Positions 23,826 through 35,591 of a stretch of 64,000 nucleotides of DNA are shown here, one piece after another. The position numbers were made by a program, and so were the translations under genes. The notes beneath the pieces were generated by a model. It saw nothing but the letters and a program-made list of their open reading frames with translations. It had not been told where the DNA came from and did not search any database. This stretch comes from Polyporus tsugae (lineage: Eukaryota > Basidiomycota > Agaricomycetes > Polyporales > Polyporaceae). Each line of letters opens with the position of its first letter. Position 1 is the first letter of the stretch. The stretch covers positions 2,108,001 through 2,172,000 of the forward strand of contig JAHRBS010000004.1 of NCBI GenBank assembly GCA_024305745.1, written 5' to 3'.

Positions 23826-25119
23826 TTATATATCCAGGTCATCGTCTGGGTCGTCATCGTCCAGATCATCTGCGGAGTCGGGGTCATACAGAATTGCTCC
23901 GGTAGCTTGCAGCTGCAATGGTTTCCCTGGAGTTTTGAGTCAGTCAAGAGCTCTCGGGCATCACTTTAGCGCAGACAGCACACCTTCATGTGCATATGGT
24001 AGAGGGACCTGGGCTCGTGAGCGCTGCTGTTCAGGGGTGAGGTTGAGGTTGAAGGAAATATTCTGAGTCGGGTCAGGAGTACCCTGGACCTACTCTCACC
24101 ACATTCAGTACAAGATGGTATGCACACGCATACACATACCTCGATCACGGTTTTCTTGGACCACAGTGCTTTCAGACTCTCAAGCCGATGCAGCTCACAT
24201 GGGCCATCAAGAGAGGCCGACCAGCCCTCGAGCATGCGCTGTGCGCCTCTGCGCCTGCCCGTTTCGTCCGCGCCGCCCCGGACGAGGACCTCGACGACGA
24301 ACTCTGTGGGCGAGCTGCTTCCCTCGCCGCTCGGGCCGAAGACGAGCTTCTCGGACTCGTAGTGGCGCTCTGCGATGGGGATAAACACGCCCCAGAACTT
24401 CTCGTCGGGGGAGAGCGGGGGCGGGGGTGTGAGGTACGCGGAGGCGAGGTGCGTGAGGAGCGCGGGCGGGTGCGCGGTGAGGTGCGTGAGGGAGGGAGAG
24501 AATCGGGTTTGGGAGAGGATGGGGAGGAGGGGGCTGGGTGCGAGGACGTGCAGGACTAGGCGGGATGAGCCTGTGGATGGGCGGGTGAACAAGGCGAGAG
24601 AGAACGATAACGATGGGGACGAACCTCCCCGCGCGCGGACTAGGGCGAGTGCTTCGGACAGCAGTCGGGTCGTCTCTGAGAGAGACCCGATGTCAGAGAG
24701 AAGAGTTTGGACGGAGTCGATCACGACGCTCAGCGGGCCTAAAGGAGCTGCATGGAGAACGGGTGAGCATTCTTGGAAAGGCTGGTCGGTCATATTATAG
24801 GCTCACCAGAACGGATGGTTTCGAGTAATTCCTTCTTTAGACCAAGTACCCTGTCCTGTTCAGATCCTGGTGCATCGTCATATCCGGGTACGCTTGCGGT
24901 TTTATCCACGACTAGAGCACGAACGCGCGATGGGTCGAGGAAGCTAGAGGGGCGGTAGAGGAAGCAAAATAGGATGGTCGTCTCACGCGCCCGTTGGGTT
25001 GCCTGTTTGACTATCGTGCGGAGCACCGGAAGACATGTCTGTGCGGTCGACGACTGCAGCAATAGGAACTGCTGGTTGCGCGATGTCTGCGCGAGGGTGG
25101 AGGAGAGCAGCAATGGCAT
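23826..25119 (-). CDS. ELP5: Elongator subunit Elp5 (Iki1)
   Basis: RecA-fold subunit of the Elp4-5-6 ring of Elongator, needed for wobble-uridine modification of tRNA; predicted 348 residues. Minus-strand exons are 25119-24807, 24747-24625, 24570-24140, 24062-23984 and 23926-23826. Recognisable parts are FLLLQSSTAQTCLPVLR at the start, GPLSVVIDSVQTLL, SRLVLHVLAPSPLLPI, and the conserved end PYAHEGKPLQ followed by AILYDPDSADDLDDDDPDDD. The intron 24624-24571 is 54 bases and stays in frame if retained. It was spliced because it has good GT and AG ends and restores the RGGSSRLVLHV pattern. The gene is divergent from the alpha/beta hydrolase (244 bases). Confidence 0.85.
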
Positions 25120-25363
25120 TTCCGAGCTCGCGGCAGGCGCCGGCTAGAGGTGAGGCGGCTACTCAGGGGCTATCCTCAACGAGTCGCTCAGACCAGTTGA
25201 CTCACACACATCACAGACGGGATTCCGACAGGTCCTCATCATGTTCACACGTCTCCAAGCCATACATAGGTCCTGGCAGCCAGGATGCGTTTGCCAGCCT
25301 TTCACTTGAACAGCCAGGATCATCCCTACCGACTCATAGCGAGGAGACCGACTCGGACCCACA

Positions 25364-26782
25364 ATGACCGGCCCTACTAGTAGTACCGTCAGTCTTCAAT
25401 ACGTCGTTTGTGGGATGGGTCGTGCACAGGCCATACTGACATTGGCTTGATCGTGTAGTTCCCCATTAAAGTGGACTCCTCCATGGAGGCACTGCCGGAG
25501 ACCTCGAAGATTCGCCAGCTCTTTCCTGCGGACCTCTTCCCGAACGGTAAGTTGTGTCAGATGCAAAATGAGACGCAATGGAGGCTGACTTACATTACTT
25601 TGCATTACAGGAAACTACGCCCCGCTTCTTTACGGGCGGGTCCGATACTGGATCATCGGCCCCGAGGACGGTATCAAGGTACGACGCCCTCTATGCTCTG
25701 CACTCTTATACGCTACTTATGAAAGGCATCGTATTAGGTCGTACTGATTCACGGGATATCCACGCCTTCGGTTACATGGACGACCGTCGGTCCCTACCTG
25801 GCTGAGCGGGGCTTTAGAGTGCTCATGTATGGTGTGTGCCTACATCGGACTGCCTGTTGGCATGATGGCGGACCATATCGCTCACCTCGTCGCAGACTTG
25901 TACGGCAAGGGCTACTCGGAGGCTCCGGTGACCACGTACGATCCCTACTTCTTCGTCACCCAACTCGCTCTTTTGTTGCAATACATCCACTGGGACTCCG
26001 CGCACATCGTCGGCTTCTCCATGGTCTGTAAAGCTCTCGGTGACACTAAGTAAAATACGGCTAACGCCTCCTTCAGGGTGGGGGGATCGCAAGTGCATTT
26101 AGCGCGGCGCTCCCTCATCTTGTGGCTGGTAAAACGGTCTTCATCTCTTCTGCCGGTCTTTTAGAGGTACGCATCCACACACACAATCCGGTGACTTGCG
26201 GTCTGAGTACATTTCCGCAGAGGACGCCTTCGCAACCAGTATGTCTGACCTGTCCAAGTCTGCGTTCGAGTCATCTATAAGTTGCTTTGGATACAGTCTC
26301 CGCAGGATGGCAGGATCGCGTTCCACCAATTCCTCGAGGTTAGCTGGCCTTGCTCCTATATTGTGATTCTAGAGGATTGACGTCGACCATCATCAATTGC
26401 AGCTCCGCGATCTGCAAGGCAAGGACCTCCCTGGGTACAAGCGCAGCTTGCAGTCGTGCTTCGACCACGGCCCCATCCGCCATCTCCAGAGCGCCTTCGA
26501 CAAGCTGGCCGACATTTCCGTTGGACCCGAGGGGAAACGACTCCAGGTCCTCATTATACACGTAGGTCTTCCTAAGCAGTTGCACAAGTCTCTTTGGCTG
26601 AAGGCGAGGACGTTGTGCAGGGTACCGACGACGAGATTGTGCCGTACGAAGAGGCGAACAAGATCAAGGCGCGAATCCCTCACGCGGAGCTGGTGACGGT
26701 CGAAGGCGCCTTCCATGACGTGGTCTTTAGGGACGGGTACTGGAAGATCGTCGCGGAGGCCTTGGACCGCTTCTTAAAGTGA
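25364..26782 (+). CDS. alpha/beta hydrolase
   Basis: Serine hydrolase of about 290 residues in ten exons: 25364-25387, 25459-25546, 25611-25678, 25738-25831, 25896-26023, 26077-26166, 26221-26238, 26297-26338, 26403-26561 and 26621-26782. The fold is clear: oxyanion segment VVLIHGIS, strand and turn DLYGKGYS, nucleophile elbow GFSMGGG, the Asp-bearing HGTDDEIVPY and the His-bearing EGAFHDV. Substrate is unknown. The last junction was placed at 26562-26620 because it gives HGTDDEIVPY; an earlier acceptor would break the frame. Exon 7 codes only six residues. Confidence 0.82.
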
Positions 26783-27907
26783 CCAACGGGTGGACTAGCG
26801 ACACGACCACTTTTCTGGATCCTGTGTGTCAACCACTGAGGTGTGTAGGATACGAGGAGGGTAGGTTCAGGCTCACACTGGGACTTCCAAATTATGTATA
26901 AATTGTATCACATTGAGTAACAGAGACGTCTTTTGCTTCTCGAAGGCATCGCACACGACTAATACATTGAAATCCCGATTGATTAAACAGAAAGCGCATT
27001 TTGGTTTCCCCTCTGCTCGTCGTCCCCCACCCGAGGGCAGGAACGGCGAGCGAGAGGGTACTTATCCCGAGGACCACGGAAAGGTATGCGCCAGGGCCGG
27101 AGCCCCTCCCTCGGGATACATCACTACCAAGAGCTACATGATTCCTACGCCGAACGCGGGATACATCGCTACCAAGAGCTACACGATTCCTACGCTGAAC
27201 GCGAGATACATCACCACCAAGAGCTACATGATTCCTACGCCGGACCCAGAAACCGAAACAAAAGAAAACCACCCACCTCAAATCAGATCCACAAAGGAAC
27301 CCACTCACCTTGACCCGAAGACCGATGAGAAGAAAAGCACGTACCTTGAAACCGAACCAAAAGAAAAAAAAACACGTACCTGAAGACCGAACCGAAAGAG
27401 AAAAACACGCACCTCAACACCGAAGCCCACAACCGAACGAAACCCACGCACCTTGCAGGACAAAAAGACCACGCACTTTGACACGAAAACCACGCACCTC
27501 GACCCGAAACCAAACCCACCATGCAAGACCCACATACCTACAACTACCTACAACCGAACCCGAAGGGAAGAAGACAAGAAAGAGGCAGATAATCGCTGAC
27601 CGCGCTGCCACGGGAGTTATATACTGGGCAGCATTCGCGATCGGCCCAAGTCAGCCCCAGGGTCAGCCTGCTCGGGACGCCTCACGGCATCTCGGGAGGC
27701 TGACCTTCGAATGGGTAGTGGCGTATCATGAGGGTCCGCCGCTGCAGCATGCGGAGTTGCAGTCTAGAAGCCGGATGTACTCGACCCTTAACAGGGCTGA
27801 CATGTTCTCTCGAAGTGCATGCCATGGATATCGGTTGCATTAAGTATTACGGACTCACAGCCCTATCTAATCCGTTAAGTAATGCAGCTCGTAAACGTAC
27901 AGATAGA
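26783..27907. other. non-coding stretch with repeats
   Basis: This gap of 1.1 kb is between two converging genes. It contains a three-copy 45-bp tandem repeat (27113-27247) and then an A/C-rich, T-poor stretch (27248-27580) with degenerate repeats around the words accgaa and cacgcacct. The + strand stays open across both, giving a repetitive peptide of low complexity. I do not call it a gene. Confidence 0.6.
27113..27247. repeat. 45-bp tandem repeat, three copies
   Basis: Units begin at 27113, 27158 and 27203, each starting g(g/a)gatacatc, and share ctaccaagagctacatgat with few changes. The 45-base period equals 15 codons, and the + strand frame across it reads GYITTKSYMIPTPNA-like repeats. 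Copies are adjacent with no spacers. Confidence 0.9.
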
Positions 27908-28817
27908 TCACCGCTTTTCGGCGAGGGCAGTCCACCGCTCCCTCATCAGAATTTGGATGCTGTTCTGCCACCGCAGCGCGCCGACCCTCTCCGTCTTCCT
28001 CTCCAACTCGAACCCGTGCTTGCGTAGCGACTCGCTGAAGTAGCTCTCCAACGGCGATGCACAAGCACGAACGGCCCCGACCTTCGCGTCATTCGTGAAC
28101 GCGTGCCGAAGCGCGAACTCGAGCAGGTCGTCCTCCATGCCCGCTGGCCGGTACTGCTCTTCGACATAGAAGTGGCGGATCGTGGCGATCTTGGCGGTAC
28201 CTCTGGTCATGGCTACCTTGCCGGACTTGTCCTTCTTGAACGCCTTGTCCGCAACGGCATCGTCAGACCCAGCGTCTATGGACGCGTCGACGGCAATGAT
28301 GCCGACGAACCGCTCGCCGTATTCCAGCACCCAAAAGCCGGACGAGGGCGAGCGGGAGTAGTAGGCGGGGATGTCGAGCATGTCCGGGCGACGGAGGACG
28401 TGCGCGGAGCGGTCCTCGAAACCCCACCGGTTCAGCCTGCAGGGAATGAGTACACGTATAGCGTAAGGGAGTGAAGGGAGCACATACCAATCAATGCCGA
28501 ACATGAACACGATGGCCAACGACCCGAAAGCGGGGATGGGTGAAAGGTAACCGTATATGCCATATTCCGGTTTGGGCCACCAGTTCATGAACTCGGCAAA
28601 CACGCAGGCGAGCCCGATCCATGCTGAGAGGACCAAGGGGTGAAAGTACACTGTGCATTGCACGCGCTGAGCAAGCGAAAACTGTGATGTATTCACGCGA
28701 CATACGTTTCTTATTTGCGACCACAATGGGCTCCATGCCCGCCTTGCCAACCAAAAACTTGATGAACTTCTGGTCCGAGACATCAACGGGACGTATCCTT
28801 GCTGCGGGTTCGGCCAT
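27908..28817 (-). CDS. GNAT-type acetyltransferase with membrane helices
   Basis: Predicted 267 residues from minus-strand exons 28817-28706, 28650-28488 and 28436-27908. The N-terminal 40 residues are soluble (RIRPVDVSDQKFIKFLVGKA). Two hydrophobic helices follow (LVLSAWIGLACVFAEFM and PAFGSLAIVFMFGIDW). The C-terminal two thirds look like a GNAT fold: the strand SGFWVLEYGERFVGIIAVD, the strand IATIRHFYVEEQYRPAGMED in place of the acetyl-CoA pyrophosphate loop, and a last helix with YFSESLRKHGFELERK. Acetyl-CoA binding is inferred from the fold; substrate and membrane are unknown. The gene is divergent from the dienelactone hydrolase gene (274 bases). Confidence 0.78.
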
Positions 28818-29091
28818 GTTGACTGCCAGTATTAGACGAATAAAGCAAAGGATGTGCACGGTATTGGCACGAGGGGAGCAAGAGACGGCATGCTGGAGGC
28901 AGAGGCTCAGGATGCACGTTCGTCTGTCTCTCTCTGGCCATTACTAATTATAATATTCCTTCCCACACACACGTGATCGACTCGTCTATCGCCGCTGTCA
29001 CTCGCAACGCTCATCTCGTCCTCTTTTCAGCCACTGCCACTCCGAGTCTAACCAGTACTGCTCCTACCAGATCAGACCGCGCATACTAAAG

Positions 29092-30650
29092 ATGCTCGTT
29101 AACAAGGTCTACCACGACGTCCCCACCAAGCTCGATCCTAACGGTCGGCCGATCAGGATCTTCGTCATCTCGCCCGCTGTCCCAAACTACCCAAATGCCA
29201 AGTTCCCTGGTGCGTCGGCCCCTACGTAGATATCGTGGTACATCGCTATTGACCCGATCACGTAGGAGTCGTTGTCTTCAGGTGTGAAGCGCATCCGTGA
29301 GCCATCCCCGGAACGTTGCTCAATTCTCGATCCACAGCGAAATCTACCAAGTGACTGGCCCCGTCGAACGTTTCGCGGGCCAGATCGCCAGCCAGGGATT
29401 CGTCGTCGGTCAGTCATACGGTTATACCACTCGTAGATGTGTGCCCTCGACTGATCTTTCTCCGATCAGCTTGTCCGTCCGCATACCACGAGTTTGAAGG
29501 CCCCGAGCCCATCCCGTACGATGTTGAAGGCCAGTAGATCTCAAATACTTAGATCGTTGGGATCGGTGGCCTCTAATGACCCTCTGGATCCCCTCGCTCA
29601 GGCACTGATCGCGGAAACAAGTACAAGGTATGCAGATCTGTGTGGAAAAATGTCCTTGGATATCTATGAACGCCTCTACTTAGATTGAAAAAGAATTGGC
29701 TGCGTACGACGAAGTGCGTCCGCCTACTACAATGCGCTTAGTCCTGCCCAGGTCCTAGAGCTCATGCTCCTCATAGGACGCGAAGATTACCATAGACCTC
29801 CTGTCCTCTCTCAAGAACTGCAACGGACGCATTGCTGGTGCGTACACGATATGCGAAATCTACTCTGCAAGATGATTTGACCGGGCATACAGCCACCGGA
29901 ATGTGTCTCGGCGGTCATCTCGTACGTCCCACCACCTCGAGTCGGCACAGTGCCTTGGCTAATGTCACCCTACGTTTTGCAGGCGTTCAGGGTACGTACG
30001 CGTAGATTTGATTCATACTGCCATACCAAACCAAACCACGGACACCCCCTTCACAGGCCGCCTTCGACAAGCGCGTCCTGTCCACTGTCTGCTTCTTCGG
30101 GACGGACATCCACTCCGCGACCCTCGGCAAGGGCAAGAACGACAACTCCCTCGTCCGCGTCCGCAACGGCGACCTCACGGGGAAGGGCGAGCTGGTCGTA
30201 CGTCACCGTCGGCCTCCGACCTACATAGACGACTCACCGAACGTTATCATTTCCTCCAGATGATTTTTGGTAAACAGGTATGCATCTTCTCTCACCAAGA
30301 CCTATGGCGCGCACCGTGCCTATCAAAAGTGCCGATCCGCTTCTGTAGGACACCCACGTTCCCCGCGAGGGTAGGGACCTCATCAGGAAGACTCTCGAAG
30401 ACGCAAACGTCCCGCTCTCGGTGCGGCACATCAGTTCTGTCTTTTAGAACCTTGCTGACAATGTATCTCATAGTTCCTCGAAGTGCAGGCGCAACACGCG
30501 TTTGTTCGTGACGAATCGTCAAAAGGCCGCTGGGACGCTGCCTTGACGCGATCGTTGTTCACCTTCATGATGGAAGTCTTTGAGCGCACTGTTGGCAGAG
30601 ACATGGGAGAACGAATTGACGATGGTGGCGAGATAGAGCACGTCTGTTGA
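29092..30650 (+). CDS. dienelactone hydrolase family protein
   Basis: Predicted 275 residues in thirteen exons: 29092-29209, 29266-29281, 29338-29408, 29470-29529, 29602-29627, 29684-29713, 29777-29837, 29893-29921, 29983-29991, 30057-30197, 30260-30277, 30349-30420 and 30474-30650. The alpha/beta fold triad is visible: nucleophile cysteine in GMCLGGHL, Asp in GKQDTHVP and His in QAQHAF. Known members hydrolyse dienelactones in aromatic catabolism, but fungal relatives are diverse and the substrate here is not known. Intron 29530-29601 begins with GC rather than GT. Exon 9 is nine bases (GCG TTC AGG). Phase is kept throughout and conserved YDVEGTDRGNKYK-type sequence is restored across the GC-AG intron. 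Confidence 0.88.
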
Positions 30651-32928
30651 TGACAATACTACTACGTAGATGCACCCAATGCTGAAGCTTGAAGAGGTGG
30701 TCCAACTTTCGATGTATCTAGTACCTTCGTGTTTTCCCTCGCAGGTATGCACACCTAGTCTTGATCTACCCGGAGCGATTACCCCACCCTCGCGACGTTG
30801 AAATTCGAGCATCACATGTTGTTGTTAACACGTCAACACGACCAAACAGCGCGTCTGTTCTCATTCAAGCGCCTTTGCCCCGCCGTGGACCTTGCTCGAC
30901 GCTGGTCTTGTCCCTTGCAGCCCGATTACCATTTACCGGTTTCCTAGACTTCCCTACATCCATGTCTGCGCAGGCGACCACGGTCCGCATCTTTTGGTGC
31001 TAAGAATGAGCAGATTACCCTCCGAATTCACGATTCGGATGACCCGGACGGCGGATGCAGAAGCCTACTACTGTCTGGTAAGCCTAGTACACCGTCGCAT
31101 TACATCCTCCCCCAAGTGTTACACGTATGCCAACCTTGCATGCATGTAAGGAGTAGACGCACCTTGTTATGTCTGCGGGAAATTGGAATACAGATACTGC
31201 TGTACAGTAGTTGACCGGGGTCACGGTGTTATACCCAACCTTGAGCCCCTACTTCTATTGTTCACCTCAGCTTACAATTTTATGCCCCCCAAACCGACGG
31301 TTATGTAGGTGCACCGGGAAGTTGAAAACACCTTCGCCGCTCTGGCTCCTGAGTACCTGGCAGTCGCTTGCCGGTGATATGTGCACGGCCTCCGATAAGA
31401 GGCTGGTCCCCCCTCGGTCTTCTCTCCATCGCGGCGACACCATGCTGCATGATGTTTCCCGACTGCAACCACCTCTCAAGGGATCTAGCTGTGGTTCACC
31501 TCCGGGCTCCTCTACTTATCCTCGGCCCCAGGACACCGTTGGCGCAGGTGTAGTACATGTAATCACGATGACATTGATTATTGTCATCACTTTGACGTTC
31601 CTGCTCACTGATTGGCTCCGTAACCAGCTTAGCGCCGAAGGCGGTCTCTACGTCGGGAGGGTCGGGTTTTCGACGCGTATGGGAGCAGACCATATACCAT
31701 ATGAATCGACTGTCATCCATAGCCGGATATGGTCAGCTACGGAGACTATGCACACCTCTTGACAATTCATACCAGTGCAAGGAAAGAGCAACCGCCCCTT
31801 TCAGCACTCCGGGATCGCCGAGTTTACACGTCAACAGGAACAAACAACAGGTCCCCGATCCATCTTTCTCCTCACGTCGAACATGCTCCGTAACCTCGTC
31901 TCGGTTCCAGGTCACCCCCTAATGATAACGATTAAAAATTCTTCTGAAAGCAATTTCCCCTTTGGACGCATGGGGTTCAACGTTCAACACGCGCAGCCCC
32001 AGACACTGAGAGTCTTCGTGGCGGGAGTCATATGATACTAGCCCGTACCGGTATGGCCTTCTATTTGCACTACTACTTACAGACCAGAGCTCTCCTCCGA
32101 GTCGGCGGCACCCAATGAAATCGACGTCGTCGCGTCTCGCGTGGCGCAGCCTTCTCCTCGCCCGGGGGGTTCTGGTTCCCTTTGAGTTTGAGCGAGCACT
32201 AGCACTGTCCTTCCCTTGCTTCCCATGTCGACGCTGGTGGCGACTTTTTCACGCCGCATCTAGTGAAGAGCTCCGGCGGCGGGCCAAGTTGGCCAAAGAC
32301 CTGGGCAGTGCGCATACATCTTCACTGATGAAAAGCGGGACCGTAATTTACGCACGCGTTACTGGTGGAAGTCTTCCAGACGGGCGTGGACAACGCCACT
32401 CCGAGGCAAGACGACCAATTCCGTCTCGCTGCTCATACATGGTGTATACCACGTACATACTCAAAGGCCAAGGAGTATATGTTTTCGGTGCATAACACCA
32501 CAAAGATGATCGCGTTGAGCTTCATCCTGACGCAAACCAGTAAGCGGGTTTACGGACATTTGATCAAAGGCGCACTCTCATTGGCTCGCGAACGTTTTAG
32601 TGCGCAGATGGGGACCCAAAGAAGTACGATGCAGACCTTTAAGTATCAGAAGCGATCGACTATCATCGTTTCGTCCAAATCAAGGTCAGCAACCGAGACC
32701 AGAGCAACGCTACAATCAATTCGAACTTCTCATCGTCTACACAGGACGCGACGACATTACATAACATGGGCCGCGACCCAGCAGGATCGTACGGCATGCT
32801 TCGTGATCGTGAATACAACAATGGTGGAGATGGTAAGAACACAGTTGCGACAGTTAGAGATACCATGCGAGATGAGGAGAAAGGAAGAGAAAAGGGAACG
32901 AGGGAGAGAGAGACCACGTCTAAACTGT
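30651..32928. other. no intact gene; coding-like remnants on + strand
   Basis: No complete gene could be built in this 2.3-kb gap. Near its right end, about 32640-32835, two + strand segments join across a typical 60-base intron (gtcagc to acacag) to read [12 protein letters not shown], then [17 protein letters not shown] and [12 protein letters not shown]. That looks like real protein sequence, but a TAA lies in frame just upstream and I could not extend it. Other coding-like scraps lie at 31890-32035 and 32360-32490. A decayed gene, or one with exons I missed, would both explain this. I do not recognise the family. Confidence 0.4.
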
Positions 32929-34724
32929 TTACTTCTTCTTGGCCGCCTTCTCCGCAGACTTCGTGACTGTGCATCGAGTACCGCCATGAGGACAAGTTTG
33001 TAAGCGATAGTGTTGACATATACTCACCCTTGCCGCCAGTAGCCTTGTCGGTCTTGTCAACAGACTTGATGATACCGACAGCAACCGTCTGCCTCATGTC
33101 ACGGACGGCGAACCGACCAAGCGGCGGGTACTCGTTGTAAGACTCCACGCACATGGGCTTGCTGGGCACGAGCTTCGCAATGCAAGCATCGCCGGACTTG
33201 ACGAACTTGGGCTTGTCCTCGATCGACTTACCAGTTCGGCGGTCGATCTTCTCGATGAGCTCGGCGAACTTGCAAGCGATGTGGGCGGTGTGGCAGTCGA
33301 GCACGGGTGCGTAGCCAGCACCAATCTGACCGGGGTGGTTAAGGATGATGACCTGGGCGGTGAACGACGCGGCCTCCTTGGCGGGGTCGTTCTTGGAGTC
33401 AGAGGCGACGTTACCACGACGGATATCCTTGACCGAGACGTTCCTGTGAAGAAGCTAAGTATATGCGCGAGATGCAATCGACGATAAAATAAGTGCATAC
33501 TTGACGTTGAAACCGACGTTGTCACCAGGAAGACCCTGCTCGAGCTGCTCGTGGTGCATCTCGACCGACTTGACCTCAGTGGTCACGTTCGTGGGGGCGA
33601 AGGTGACGACCATGCCAGCCTTGATGACACCAGTCTCAACACGGCCGACGGGCACCGTACCGATACCGCCGATCTTGTAGACATCCTGGAGAGGGAGACG
33701 GAGGGGCTTGTCGGAGGGACGGACGGGGGGCTCAATAGCATCAATAGCGTCGAGAAGGGTTTTCCCCTTGACAACACCAGCCTTGGTCTCCTTTGTCCAA
33801 CCCTTGTACCAGGTCATGCTAAAGGATAAGGGTCAGGGTGACGAGTCATCAGACAGTATAGCGCATACACTCACTTGCTGGACTCCTCCAACATGTTGTC
33901 GCCGTGCCACCCAGAGATGGGGACGAACGCAACCGCCTTCGGGTTGTAACCGACCTTCTTGATGAAGGTGGACGTCTCCTTGATGATTTCGTTGAAACGG
34001 TCCTCGGACCACTGCGAACTCGAGTCAGAGCAGGCGCGTATGTTGATTCGCGTGACGACGAACCTTGGTGGTGTCCATCTTGTTGACGGCGACGATGAGC
34101 TGCCTGACACCGAGGGTGAAGGCAAGAAGGGCGTGCTCGCGGGTCTGGCCATCCTTGGAGATACCAGCCTCGAACTCACCGGTACCAGCGGCGATGATGA
34201 GGATAGCGCAGTCAGCCTGCGAGGTACCAGTGATCATGTTCTTGATGAAGTCACGGTGACCGGGGGCGTCGATGACCTGTGAACGTTATCCATGAGTATC
34301 GTCCATTTACAGATCCTCTGAAAACCCTCCGAAAAAATATTTAAAAAACTTACGGTAACCATGAACTTGGGGGTCTCGAACTTCCAGAGGGCGATATCGA
34401 TCGTGATACCACGCTCACGCTCAGCCTTGAGCTTGTCGAGCACCCAGGCTGCAATGACGCCGCGCTTAGATTGGAGAGGGGAATGAGCGCCTAGTCGTAC
34501 TCACCATACTTGAAAGAGCCCTTGCCGAGCTCAGCAGCCTCCTTTTCGAACTTCTCGATGGTACGCTTGTCGATACCACCGCACTTGTAGATCAGGTGTC
34601 CAGTAGTGGTGGACTTGCCAGAATCGACATGGCCGATAACTGGAAACGATGAGGATGGACTGCGATTGGAGGCGACAGAAAACACCTCACCGACGACGTT
34701 AACGTGGAACTTCTCCTTTCCCAT
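32929..34724 (-). CDS. TEF1: translation elongation factor 1-alpha
   Basis: GTPase delivering aminoacyl-tRNA to the ribosomal A site. Minus-strand exons are 34724-34691, 34639-34505, 34448-34354, 34276-34064, 34011-33875, 33818-33501, 33443-33028 and 32966-32929. The G motifs are intact: GHVDSGKST (P loop), the switch I region with [22 protein letters not shown] (G3) and NKMD (G4). It starts [11 protein letters not shown] and ends in the lysine-rich [12 protein letters not shown]. Seven coding introns plus a probable leader intron (34913-34738) fit a highly expressed fungal TEF1 gene. Exon 1 codes only eleven residues and part of a codon. Confidence 0.97.
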
Positions 34725-34737
34725 TTTTGATGTGAAT

Positions 34738-34913
34738 CTATAACGTGAAGGTCAGCACAACAGTACTACGATCGAAGCTGTAATACACGGCGCGCGAGGG
34801 CAACCAGTCGGGTAGATAGCAGATGAGCGCGCGACGCCGATCTCGCTGCAATCCACGCCTCCAACCTCGCACAGGGTCTCTCGAGACGAGGAGACAGTCG
34901 AAAAATGACTCAC
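34738..34913 (-). promoter_or_regulatory. TEF1: probable 5' UTR intron of TEF1
   Basis: Upstream of the TEF1 ATG, the minus strand has a strong donor (gtgagt at 34913) and an acceptor (tatag at 34738), giving a 176-base intron that ends 13 bases before the start codon. Leader introns are common in fungal TEF1 genes. About 75 bases further upstream there is a cataaa element that could serve as TATA box. Inference only; no transcript data. Confidence 0.6.
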
Positions 34914-35591
34914 GCAAAAGAAAGTGTTAGAAAGCGAGGGGAGCGAGAGGGGGGAGATGAGGGTAAGAAGAAACTGGAGATGGCAGGGATCTTAAGGTTT
35001 ATGTACCCGTGCGCGGGCTCGAAATTTTCAGATGATCGATAGAGATCTTGCTGATTACAGTCTTCAAAACCCTCCACCCATGCCCGGCCGGCTCCGCCGA
35101 CGCTCCGGAGTCACCTCCGGCTCCTCCTTCCGCCCAATAGCGCTCACTGGTTGTTCCTAGGCGACAACTTTTACACTCGCAGCAAACCAAGCGAAAACGT
35201 TACAGATCATCTTCTATTGCACAAGACCGGGCTAGGGATAACTACGCGGATACATTTGTATGGATGACAGAGATGCGGTGCGGCGAAAACAGATGCGTTC
35301 GGAACGACAGTCGATGCGATGGTGGTGATAACATTAATGCGAGTACAGAAAGGGAAGGTCACGAGCAACTCAAGATAAATATCGCCTCTTGGAAGATGGA
35401 TAGGACTGGATAGATAGCTCCAACGAGGCAGAGCTATCCTCAAATATCTGCCTGCAGGACGAGAAGCCATCAGATAACATGGTGTTCCTACAAGGACAGT
35501 CCGCTTCAGTTCGAGGGGCACTTCTGATTGCGCGGATACTCTGGTGCACTGCACGCACCTTGCACGCGGCCGTGCATGTTCAACACTCTGG
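34914..35591. other. TEF1 promoter and kinase 3' flank
   Basis: The gap holds the TEF1 promoter (minus strand) and the downstream flank of the kinase gene. No further open frame with a recognisable product was seen. Confidence 0.5.

Noticed and set aside
26562..26620. Apparent frameshift in the alpha/beta hydrolase before its last exon
   Set aside because: The acceptor at 26619-26620 gives a 59-base intron in phase and restores HGTDDEIVPY, so no frameshift is needed.
27113..27247. CRISPR-like array
   Set aside because: The units are directly adjacent with no spacers, there are only three, and the genome is eukaryotic.
31211..31762. A 183-residue + strand frame
   Set aside because: It has a membrane-like stretch but no recognisable family, no supporting splice structure, and a sequence composition like non-coding DNA.
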